Source of the DNA: Mesostigma viride
Lineage: Eukaryota > Streptophyta > Mesostigmatophyceae > Mesostigmatales > Mesostigmataceae
Assembly (NCBI GenBank): GCA_009746045.1
Contig: RPFO01000323.1
Coordinates: 1 to 30,666, forward strand
Direction of reading: 5' to 3'
DNA length: 30,666 nt
This document shows, piece by piece, positions 20,828 to 29,947 of this stretch. A program made the position numbers and the translations under genes. The notes under the pieces are model-generated. The model was not told the DNA's origin. It ran no database searches and saw only the letters and a program-made list of their open reading frames with translations. The first letter of the stretch is position 1, and every line of letters begins with the position of its first letter.

Positions 20828-21268
20828 GGAATTCATACCAGTAGTGTAGATTAGTCAGGCTTAGCCTAGCATGTGGCCCACGCGCATGTGCGCCCATAAT
20901 GGCCCCCATGGATGTTGTCTACAGGATTTAGCCAAGCCCTGCCTATAACGGGACCCCCATGGATGTTGCATTAAGAATTTCGCCATGCTATGCCATGCAG
21001 AGAGATGCTCTCTGTAGAGAAGCCATGTCCTAGCTCTTGTATAGCCATGATGATCTTCCCCACCTATGACAGGCTCCCCTTCGCTGGGTGTTGCCTGAAA
21101 CTCTGGGTGGTGCAGGTGCCCTAGTGCACCTAGAGCAAGTGTTGTTTACATTCCCACCCTTGCAGGAAGTAGCTTAGAATGTATGATAGGCCATATGCCC
21201 CTTCTCTGGGCTATGTGCTACATATACTCCCAACGGAGTTATGTTACAATTCAATTCAATTCAATTCA
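20047..21268 (+). mobile_element. ORF1-only LINE-like copy 'c'
   Basis: The copy consists of ORF1 (to the stop at 20827), 3' UTR (20828-21248) with both conserved hairpins (21192-21215 and 21226-21239), and an (ATTCA)4 tail (21249-21268). (ATGG)n lies on both sides, which fits insertion into an ATGG microsatellite. The ORF1-to-3' UTR junction corresponds to that in copy b (CAGTAGTGTAGATTAG versus CAGTAGTAGTGCAGAATAG). The missing ORF2 is therefore a family trait rather than a private deletion. Confidence 0.8.
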
Positions 21269-21345
21269 ATGGATGGATGGATGGATGGATGGATGGATGG
21301 ATGGATGGATGGATGGATGGATGGATTAATTAATTAATTAATTAG
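21269..21345. repeat. (ATGG)14 followed by (TTAA) tract
   Basis: ATGG units fill 21269-21324, then ATTAATTAATTAATTAATTA. The TTAA part is best read as the tail of the - strand element g that follows. Confidence 0.95.
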
Positions 21346-21387
21346 ACTCGTGCTCCCGTTGGGGAGTCACGGAGCATTAACCCCGAT
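21346..21387 (-). mobile_element. short LINE/SINE-like 3' end 'g'
   Basis: On the - strand it starts ATCGGGGTTAATGCTCC, passes GTGACTCCCCAACGGGAGC and ends in (TTAA)n to its left. ATGG repeats lie on both sides (21269-21324 and 21389-21402), as for copy c. Confidence 0.6.
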
Positions 21388-21402
21388 GAATGGATGGATG
21401 GG

Positions 21403-21535
21403 TGCACACATTCCTACCGGTCTAATCTATCTACATTGGCTACATACTACATCTATCTAACAACATTCTATCTACATCATCTATCTAGGCAGCCGCACGC
21501 TGCCCTAGGGGGAGCTATCTACACTAGGAGTTAAT
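21403..21535. other. ATCTA-rich spacer
   Basis: Repeated CTATCTACAT / ATCTATCTA words in a short AT-rich stretch. No gene. Confidence 0.5.
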
Positions 21536-21900
21536 TTGAAGCCCCCGTAACCTGTCCGGTAACTTCGACGCCCCCGTAACCTGCCCGGTAACTTCGACGG
21601 GCCAGGTTACGGGTCCGTATTCGTTGGCGGTTTGGGTTACCGGACCGGTTACGGTACCATTCGGAATATTGGCCCCGAGATTCGGTACGGCCCAGTAACT
21701 GGGCCGGTTATGTTTACGGGGGCGTGAACGGCTTCGGTTCAGGTTACGTTGGGGTATACGGGACGGGTCAGGTAGTGGTTACGGCGCCATAGCTGCCCCA
21801 ATATTAGGCACTGGGGTGGTTACGGAGCCGTTATCGTTAACTGGATCGTAAACCGCGACATAGCTGGCAGCTCAGCTTGTTCGTTATAATATTCCCGAAA
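21536..21900. repeat. GGTTACGG-rich block
   Basis: Words GTAACCTG, GGTAACTTCGACG, GGTTACGG and CGGTAAC recur in both orientations. Two near-identical units CCCCCGTAACCTGTCCGGTAAC / CCCCCGTAACCTGCCCGGTAAC lie at about 21542-21593. No frame is convincing. Confidence 0.6.
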
Positions 21901-22700
21901 ACGTTAGTGTTTTCGTTTTTTGAGTTTCGCTTTTAATTGTCCGGCATTGACGTGAATAAATATGGGGGTGCGAAATCCGTCTGTTTCTTGCTTCATGCAA
22001 TGCATATCTTTGTCGTCAGATAATCAGCTCTTTAGGCTATGCCCGACCTTCCTATACTGCCAGCCTGCGGCAATGAGCCAGCAGAAGATATGGCGTGCCC
22101 AAGATTCCGCGCGAAGGCCGCTAATGGTCTTCCGGATGTGCAGTAAGTGCGGTAAAAGCTGCGAAAATTGCTTATAATGCCTGTAGGAAGCTCTTTGCGA
22201 CAGTGTTTCCAAGCGAGTTCATTGTTCTTTTGACGCCAGATACAAAAGGCAAAGGGGGGCATCGTTTTTATTAGTCGGCAGTGCGGTTTCGAGAAGTGAT
22301 GAGTCGGGCAGACGACCTCGCCACGACACCCTCGGCCCAAGCTTCGCATATCCCGGCAGCCATAAAGAAGCGCAGATTAAGCCAGGTGAGCGAGCCAGAG
22401 GGCCCAGAATCGTTGCTAACGCAAGGCAGCTTCTAAAAGGGTAGAAAGCTGGGTTGTTAAGACTTTCTCAAGAGCATGGTGCAGTGGTTATTGCCACCTT
22501 GTCCAGAGATTTGCCCTTGTCTTTCTGATTTAAAGACTGTTTTAAAGAGGGATGGGAGAACGTTTCCAACGTTGTAGCTTATTCATTACTGTGAAGAAAG
22601 AGCCTTTTCAGTTGCTGACAATGAGATGGAAACTGTCTCATGCAAATTAACCAGGCAATGCAAGTGATGCAAGGTGAGGCCATGCATGGCTGATATTGCC
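21901..22700. other. no assured gene
   Basis: Short frames overlap on both strands around 21960-22350, one with CSKCGKSCENC. None has a recognisable domain. Confidence 0.4.
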
Positions 22701-23050
22701 TTCATGCGTGAGTTGAGCAGGAGACTGGCTGGGTGTGTGGCTGGCTAGGTGAGCGGGGCGTGTATGGGGTGTTGCAATGGTGAGGGCATGCGAGGCGGGC
22801 ACATGCCTGGCTGGTTTGGGTGTTGGGTAGTTAGGTGGTTCGGTGATTGTGTTGTTGAGTGGTTAGGTGGTTAGGTGGTTGTATAGCTGGGTGATTGGTT
22901 GTTTGGTTGTTTGATTGCCCAGAGAGCCTTGGGTGGGAGGCTTGGGCTATAGATGCTTCAAGGGATGCCTAGGCGTGGGTGGGTTCAATGGCAGGTGGGT
23001 GGCTGATAGGTGGATGCTTTGGTAAATGGCTGGCTGCGTAGGTGGGAGCA
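22701..23050. repeat. G/T-rich degenerate minisatellite
   Basis: The + strand is strongly G/T-biased, with GGTGGTTAGGTGGTT-type words and almost no C runs. It continues into segmental duplication copy 1. Confidence 0.7.
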
Positions 23051-24800
23051 CAGGCAGTTGGAGAGGGTGGGTGGCTGGCTGGCTGGTCATGGTGGGTGGA
23101 TGAGTGCAAGGGCGGTCGGTTATTGGCAGATGCCCAGGTGGCTGGGTGATGATAGGCTTTGGGGACTTTGAAGTGGGTGGGTTGTTGGATGCATGAGTGA
23201 AACAACTGCACGTTTTTGAGGGTGGTGTGTTGGTGGTTGGTTGGTTAGGGATGTATGTGTGTGTGTGGGTTGGTGGGTGGGCCATTGGTGGCTGGTGGCT
23301 GGTGGATGTGTAGATGACTAGATGTGGGTGGGTGGGCGAAGGGACGGGTAGATGGACGGGTGGGCGCACAGATATGGATGCGTGGATGGGTTTATGGTTG
23401 GGACCGACTCACCTATCACGGGTGAAGGGCTGTGCAGGTTTGGGGTGAGGTAGTGCCGGGGTGCTGGCTGAGAAAATGCATGTGTGGGTGGGTCAGTGGG
23501 TGGGTCAGTGGGTATAAGGGTGTGGGGGCAGTGAATGGTTGAGTGGGTAGGTGCGTGGGTGGGTCAACTGTGGGTGGCCGGACGGGTGCATATGGGGCCA
23601 GCTGGCTGGGTGTTTAGGTGGTTGGGTGGTTGGGTGGTTGGCTCATTGGATGGGGGAATGCCTGCTTATTACCTAGTTGGTGTGTGGGTTGCGCAGGTGC
23701 CTTGGTGGGTGGGTGGATGTCCAAGTGGGTTGGTAGGTGGTTGGGTGCCTAGGTGCACGCATGGTTGTATAAGTTGGGTAAGCACGTGCGCGGCTGGCTT
23801 GGTGGGTGGGTCACTGGGTGGGAGGACAGGTGGCTGTCTGGGTGCACGGGCGCGCGAGTGTGTGAGCAGTTGTGTGGGTGGGTGGCCAGGTGGCTGCATG
23901 GGTGGGCGACTGCATGGGTGGCTTGGTGCGCACAAAGTGCAAGAGATGGAGACATGGGATATGCCAATGCCATATCATGTGAGCATACGTGGATGCCAGG
24001 TGACATGTGCCAGCGTTGGGGTCACTGCACCTTGATATGCTCGCTCGGCATATTCTCGACATGTATTACTGTACACGCAGTGTATATCATGCATGGTGCG
24101 TGTTGGTAGCATTCAAATGGCTGTGTTAGTGATGTGGCATGTATTATTCACCTTTCCTTCCCATTTTGCAATGTGCCAAGTAGTTTAGAGGCACGGTGTC
24201 ATGGGGTATACATATGGACATGCACTGCACATCACAGCTTTGTGGCATACTGGCAATGCCTACCTTACATGATGGATTCTGCTAGCAATGGTCACCACTC
24301 AGGCATTCACATGCACCAAGGTTTTGCACACTGTTTGTACTAGTCATTCTTGAGTTGCCTGCAAAGATTTAAATGATGCGCCCCAGCTTGGAGAATGTTT
24401 TGGTGGGTAATGTTGTTAAAATTGTGGGTAAAAAAGCAAAAAATGGTGACAATTGCTGGCAAATGTCACCATTTTGGGCTCTGCATGATCTGAATTTCTG
24501 CTCATGACTTGTTGAGACCTTGCTTCAGGTGCTGGCATGATGGCAATAAGTTTTGGTGGCATTCTGACATTATTTGGGTTAAATATTGATTTTAAATGGC
24601 CATTAATGACAAATGCTAGCAAAATTTTGCTAGCATTTGTCACCAACTAGGGCTCCAAATGGCGTAGAACTTTGTACAAGGTCAGAACAACTATTATTCA
24701 TCACCACTGCAAAGTTACAGCATAATCTGAGATCAACTATTGTTTCTATGCAAGTGCAAGTGGTTTAGGTGGCCAGTTTTGGCCTTGGATCTGGAGTTAA
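23051..24800 (+). repeat. segmental duplication, copy 1
   Basis: This stretch aligns in order and orientation with 26848-28760. Anchors include CAGTTGGAGAGGGTGGG, CGACTCACCTATC, ATGGGGCCAGCTGGCTGG, GTGAGCATACGTGGATGCC, CACTCAGGCATTCACATGC and TTGTACAAGGTC. The first half is (TGGG)-rich and G/T-biased. Frames through it (GWVGGWVGG-type) are repeat translations. The second half is AT-richer and non-coding. Confidence 0.85.
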
Positions 24801-24965
24801 CTTAAGCAGGGAGTACCATGTAAACTTAACATTTTGACTCAACTACTCCACCACTAGCCAGACACATCCCGGGGAGTGGTGGGATCCAATCCTAGGTCAA
24901 TCGGACAATAAACTTGCCATGGGCCATAATTTATGTAAAAAAAAGGCCATTTCAAGGTGTTGTGT
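24801..24965. other. no recognised feature
   Basis: Short unique spacer after duplication copy 1. Confidence 0.5.
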
Positions 24966-25188
24966 CCATTGGCCATGTTTGTTGCCCATGTCAGTTAGCG
25001 CAGTTTAGGATGTGTTGTTTTGTTGTTTAGCTGGGTTGGCATAGGCCTTACACTCTAACCCAGGGGAAACAGAGAAAATGCTTGTTAGGCATGTGAATGC
25101 TACCATCAGTGTTCACATAGTTGCCATGCACCAAGTGCATTGTCGTGTCTGCCTCATCATCTGCTGGTTCACCATGCGTTGATTTCTG
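24966..25188 (-). repeat. ~220-bp repeat unit, copy 1
   Basis: This segment matches 25320-25541 closely (period about 354 bp). A diverged relative lies inverted at 8030-8282. The - strand frame encodes a peptide with STHGEPADDEAD, HGNYVNTDGS and NKHFLCFPWVRV before a stop. The same peptide is kept in copy 2. Confidence 0.8.
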
Positions 25189-25319
25189 ACTTTCCCTTGT
25201 TCTAATGATGTGACAATACTTCAATGTGCTGAGCCAACCATGCTTGATGTAATTTACTGCATGCAAGCTGCCATAATACCATGATCCTGTTGGATGATCC
25301 TACTTGGTTCCTTGTCCTC
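25189..25319. repeat. spacer between the two repeat units
   Basis: Contains the CATGCTTGATGTAATTTACTGCATGC and CTTGGTTCCTTG words that match the second half of the inverted copy at 8150-8282. It is part of the same larger repeat. Confidence 0.6.
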
Positions 25320-25541
25320 CATTGGCCATGTTTGTTGCCCATGTCAGTTAGGGCAGTTTAGGATGTGTTGTTTTGTTGTTTACCTTGGTTGGCATAGGCC
25401 TTACACTCTAACCCAGGGGAAACAAAGAAAATGCTTGTTAGGCATGTGAGTGCTACCATCAGTGTTCACATGGTTGCCATGCACCCAGTGCATTGTCGTG
25501 TCTGCCTCAGCATCTGCCGGTTCACCATGCGTTGATTTATG
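25320..25541 (-). repeat. ~220-bp repeat unit, copy 2
   Basis: Second unit. The - strand peptide differs from copy 1 at only a few positions (HWVHGNHVNTDGST versus HLVHGNYVNTDGSI). GAGTGTAAGG after the peptide resembles a splice donor. Confidence 0.8.
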
Positions 25542-25600
25542 CCTTGTTCCCCCGCTCCGCATTCGTTGGCATTCCGTTTTGGCGTTGCCGTTGAATACAG

Positions 25601-26860
25601 GTGAGGGAATGCAAAGAACCGCTTGACTTCTCTGCAGCATCAGCAAAGTATGATGTACATGGCAACCCATGGAAGCGTGCGGCGGGGGCAAAATATATGC
25701 TACAGGAATTGAGAAAATGGCATCAACAAAATCGCACGCTGTGGAAGAGCCTTAAAGTGGTAAAACAACGCCACAATGGAGGTGTGACCAGTCGGCTTCA
25801 GGGAAGAGTAGCGGTGAGTCACTCTCTTATTTTAGTTGGCGGCAATTCATTGCTGTGATGCAGGCTGCCATGCCAGCAGTCTTCCCTAATGTGTATGGTA
25901 GGAGTACAAGACTAAGGCAGTTATGTTGCTGGCCTCTGCACTGACCCTCCCGCTACATTGTTGGTAATGTTGCTGCTTGGTTGGCTTTCCTTTGACGTGC
26001 ATATCGTCCAATTCTGTGATGCAGATTGAACGCCTAAGCAGCCACATCTATATCTGGAGCAAGGCATGAACGGCAGCAGAAAAGAGAGAGGAAGAGAGGG
26101 AAAGAGAGGCTGCGGAGAAGCGCGAGGAACAGCTAAGATGCAAGAGGCAACGGGTGGAGGAACATGGCAACGAAGCCAGCGGTAGTGGGAGCTGCGAGCG
26201 AGCACGTCAACTGCGGTGGATGCACACGTGGGGGAGGCACATGCGGGGCAAGCATGTGTAGGCCTGCAAATCGTGCCAGGGCCCACCGTGATTGCAATTG
26301 CCGAGTTCCTGCTGAAGCGAGCACTGGCCTCCTTTCCGCAGTTGGCAGCCAAGGACACGACAATCACGCTTGTGGAGAGTTTGTGTAAGGAAGAACCTGG
26401 ACTCGGCATCGGGCAGTCCAGCGGTGGACCTGCTGAACAACACAGCCTGTGCCCTTGCGAATGCCGCGCTGCAGTTGGTCTCCAACTCCGTCCATCCATG
26501 TTGATGGCAAGGTTAGTTGTGCCACATTTTCTTCCTGTTTTGGGTATGACGCATCAATAATTGCCCCTTGTATGTACGGGTGCGGTCGATTGACCTCCCT
26601 CCAGCAACATTGCAACATCCGTTACTGACGTCCACTGCGGCGGATGCGTTCCTCCAGCATGTTAGTTGCCTTGTGAGCTGTAATTGTGCAGGGTGTCGTC
26701 AGTACATCCGATGAGAAGGATAACAAGGAGCTCAAGTGTCACTGGTGTTGCCTGGTTGATGGCGCGCGTAATATCCATGGGCATCAGCATATGGTCCCAA
26801 ACACACTCAAACGGCTGGCCGAGTCGCTGGGAGAGGCAGTCCACATGCAGTTGGAGAGGG
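25601..26860 (+). pseudogene. decayed multi-exon gene
   Basis: Exon-like segment 1 starts at 25601 or 25638 (TTCTCTGCAG acceptor) and ends at 25813 with GCG|GTGAGT. It encodes SAKYDVHGNPWKRAAGAKYM and KWHQQNRTLW. Segment 2 starts at 26025 after TGTGATGCAG in phase 0. It has a TGA at 26067-26069, then a charged helix EKREEEREREAAEKREEQLR. Further coding-like stretches follow in shifted frames to about 26514 (|GTTAGT). A last segment from 26692 after TTGTGCAG contains LKCHWC...HGHQH and TLKRLAESLGEAV. The C-x2-C and His pattern faintly recalls a BED-type zinc finger, but I would not name it. The stop and frame changes indicate decay. No start codon is established. Confidence 0.4.
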
Positions 26861-26877
26861 TGGGTGGGTGGGGTGGC

Positions 26878-26940
26878 GGGAGGGAGGGAGGGAGGGAGGG
26901 AGGGAGGGAGGGAGGGAGGGAGGGAGGGAGGGAGGGAGGG
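26878..26940. repeat. (GGGA) microsatellite
   Basis: About 15 AGGG units. The matching place in copy 1 (about 23070) has only GGGTGGGTGGCTGGCTGG, so the tract expanded in this copy alone. Confidence 0.95.
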
Positions 26941-28030
26941 CGGGTGGGTGGGTGGTTATGGTGGGTGGATGGGTGCAAGGGTGGTTGCTTATAAGTGAAT
27001 CGCCAGGTGGCTGGGGGATCGACGGGGTTTGGGAACTCCTAGGTGGGTGCATTGTTGGATGCCTGAGTGAAACTGTTGCATGGGCTGGAGGATTTGCACC
27101 GTTGGTTTGTGGCGGGTGGATGTGTAGCTGTGATTAGAAGTGGGTGGGGTGAGCGATGGGGAAGGTAAATGGGTGGGTGGGTGCACGGATATGGGTGGGT
27201 GGGTGGTTTTGTAGTTGGGATCGACTCACCTATCGCGGGTGGAGGGCTGTGCATGTTAGGGGTGAGATGGGTGGGTGACTGGCTGAGAGGATGTGGATGT
27301 GTGAGGGTGAGTGGGTGCAGGTCGGTGGGTATAAGGGTATGGGGGGAAAGAGTGGTCGAGTGGGAAGGGGCGTGGGTGGGTCAGGGGTGGGCGGCCTGGT
27401 GGGCACACATGGGGCCAGCTGGCTGGGTGGTTAGGTGGCTGCGTGGTTTTAGTAATGGGTGCCTGGATAAAAGGATGGGTGAATGCCTCCTTATTGCCTA
27501 GGTGGGTAGATTGCATATGTGGCTAGCTGGGTGGGTGGATGTCCCAGTGGGTGGGTATGTGGCTGGGTGCCTGGGTGCACGAGTGGTTAGATAGGTTGGT
27601 TTAGTAGGTGCGTGGCTGGCTGGCTGGGTCACCGGGTGGGTGGACCAGTGGGTGGCTGGGTACTCAGGTGCGCAAGTGTATGAGTACTTGTGTGGGTGGG
27701 CCAGGTGGATGCATGGGTGGGTGACTGCATGGGTGACTCGGTACGCACAAAGGGCAACGGATATAGACATGGGGATATGCCAATGCCTTGGGGTGAGCAT
27801 ACGTGGATGCCAGGTGACATGTGCCAGCCTGTCGCAGTTATACTGTACCTTGGCGTTTGCTTGGCGTGTCGTTGCCAATAATTTCACACAGGATGTACAT
27901 GGTACGTGTTGGTAGCAATCACATGGCTGTGTTAGTGAGTGATGTTGCATGTATTGTTCAGCTTTCTTTCCCATTTTGCAATGTGCCAAGGTTCTTAAGT
28001 AGTTTAGAAGTATGGTGTCATGGGGTATAC

Positions 28031-28087
28031 ATCAAGGAGACAACCAGCGCAGGCCAGAAATCGGGAGAATCCGGACCATGGTAGCTC
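28031..28087 (+). repeat. 57-bp block, second copy
   Basis: Matches 6402-6458 with one difference. Compared with copy 1 of the duplication (24200-24225) it is an insertion after GGGGTATACAT. ACAT follows again at about 28088-28092, a possible 4-bp duplication. Confidence 0.85.
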
Positions 28088-28359
28088 ACATGCATGTGCA
28101 CTGCACATCACACATTTGTGGCATACTCGCAATGTCTACCTTACATCTTGCATTCTGTTAGGAACAGTCGCCACTCAGGCATTCACATGCACCAGGGTTT
28201 CGCTCACTGTTTGTGCTGTAGTCATCGTTAAATAAAAAATCTTTACAAAGCCTGGCAATTGTCATAATGTTGGGCTCCTTATGACATGAGATTTTGCACA
28301 CGAAGTTTTGCGACCATGCTTCAGATGCTTGCATGATGACGACCAGTTTTGGTTGTAAT

Positions 28360-28533
28360 ATGACATGGTGGTGCAGGTGCCCTGGTGCACCTAGAGCAGT
28401 GGTAGCTTACATTCCCACCCTTGCATGAAGTAGCCTAGAATGTATTAAAAGCCATATGCCCCTTCTCAGGGATATGTGCTACATTTACTCCCAACGGAGT
28501 GATGTTGATAACTAATTAATTAATTAATGACAT
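28360..28533 (+). mobile_element. LINE 3' fragment 'd' with 7-bp target duplication
   Basis: ATGACAT at 28360-28366 and 28527-28533 brackets a 160-bp insert. The insert starts GGTGGTGCAGGTGCCC, carries the ACTCC/GGAGT hairpin (28487-28500) and ends in (TTAA)n. Copy 1 of the segmental duplication holds the empty site (TGACAT at 24565-24570). Confidence 0.85.
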
Positions 28534-28760
28534 CATATTAATTTTTAAAATCATTATTGATAGCAACACTACCTTGTTAGCATTTGTTACCATTCAGGGC
28601 TCCAAATGCCCTGAGGCGTTGTACAAGGTCTGAACAACCGTAATTCATTGTGGCTGTTAAGTTCCAGCTTCGTCGGGCATAATTCGTCTAACTATCTAAG
28701 TGCAAACGTTGTTTGGAAGGGACTCATTTTGGCCTTAATTAAGGATCTGGAGCAGGAGCA

Positions 28761-29014
28761 CGTATTCCATGGACTGATGGGGGTGGGTGCATTAGAACTG
28801 AGCCGCGAAGACTAGCTGATCTCACTCTAATCTTATATACAAAGTTGTCTCCTTGATAATATACAAAGTTGTCTCTCGTAACACAAAATCCTAACTACTC
28901 TACTCAGTCACGCACCCCTTCCTCCTGGCGTGGGGGAGGGGGGGCTCTTACATCGCCATGCGTCCAGGCATGATTTGTCTCGCTTCATGTACCATGATTG
29001 CCTTTAATTTGACC
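28761..29014. other. no gene; small repeat and purine tract
   Basis: ATATACAAAGTTGTCTC is repeated near 28835 and 28859. A G-rich run followed by CTCTTACATCGCC (about 28930-28957) resembles the polypurine-LTR junction at 12415-12440, but no LTR is evident. Confidence 0.45.
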
Positions 29015-29732
29015 ATTAATTAATTAATTAATTAATTAATTAATTAATTAAGAACATCCATCCATCCATCCATCCCTCCCTCCCTCCCTCCCTCCCTCCC
29101 TCCCTCCTCCCTCCTCCCTCCCTCCCTCCCTCCCTCCCTCCTCCCTCCCTCCTCCTCCTCTCCTCCCTCCCTCCTCCCTCCCTCCTCCCTCCTCCCTCCC
29201 TCCCCTCCCTCCCTCCCTCCTCCTCCCTCCCTCCCTCCCTCCCTCCCTCCCTCCCTCCCTCCCTCCTCCCTCCCTCCTCCCTCCCTCCCTCCCTCCTCCC
29301 TCCCTCCCTCCCTCCCTCCCTCCCTCCCTCCCTCCCTCCCTCCTCCCTCCCTCCCTCCCTCCCCCTCCTCCCTCCCTCCCTCCCTCCCTCCCTCCTCCCT
29401 CCCTCCCTCCCTCCCTCCTCTCCTCCTCCCTCCTCCCTCCCTCCCTCCCTCCCTCCCTCCCTCCCTCCTCCTCCCTCCCTCCTCCCTCCTCCCTCCCTCC
29501 CTCCTCCCTCCCTCCCTCCCTCCCTCCCTCCCTCCCTCCTCCTCCCTCCCTCCCTCCCTCCCTCCCTCTCCTCCCTCCTCCCTCCTCCCTCCCTCCCTCC
29601 CTCCTCCCTCCCTCCCTCCTCCCTCCCTCCCTCCCTCCTCTCCTCCCTCCCTCCTCCCTCCCTCCCTCCCTCCCTCCCTCCCTCCCTCCTCCCTCCCTCC
29701 CTCCCTCCCTCCCTCCCTCCCTCCCTCCCTCC
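29015..29732. repeat. compound microsatellite TTAA - CATC - CCTC
   Basis: (TTAA)n from 29015 to 29051, five CATC units (29055-29074), then C/T only until 29732: about 660 bp built of CCCT and CCT units. Frames of 250-280 codons on the - strand are Gly/Arg/Glu translations of this tract. Confidence 0.97.
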
Positions 29733-29947
29733 ATGATGAAATTTGGTCGGGTGAATTGCAATAGACTCGCCTTTTGATGACGAACACGCCGATCTAATTT
29801 TTGGCAGCCATCGCCCAGGATTTCGCAAGTTATCGCCAGCGCCTGCCCAGCAGATCTCGCTATTTTTCTGCACATTATGGCGGCACCACGCACGTGATCA
29901 GTGTGCCTGCGCCCCCTGCCCTCGTCTAGGTGCTATTAAACGTAGCT
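29733..29947. other. 5' flank of the ORF1-like gene
   Basis: Short, moderately GC-rich interval with no frame of its own. It may be 5' UTR or promoter of the element whose ORF1 starts at 29948. Confidence 0.35.

Larger units (their letters stand above)
26848..28760 (+). repeat. segmental duplication, copy 2
   Basis: Homologous to 23051-24800. It differs by a (GGGA) expansion near its start (26878-26940), a 57-bp insertion (28031-28087), a 160-bp LINE insertion (28367-28526) and scattered substitutions and indels. It is non-coding. Confidence 0.85.

Noticed and set aside
22947-24035. ORFs of up to 166 codons rich in Gly/Trp/Val or in Pro/His/Thr
   Set aside because: They follow the (TGGG)-rich minisatellite on either strand. 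Frames are not conserved in the paralogous copy at 26848-28760.
29040-29893. Long - strand ORFs of 247-281 codons rich in Gly, Arg and Glu
   Set aside because: They are translations of the pure C/T microsatellite in all three frames; only short ends lie in unique sequence.
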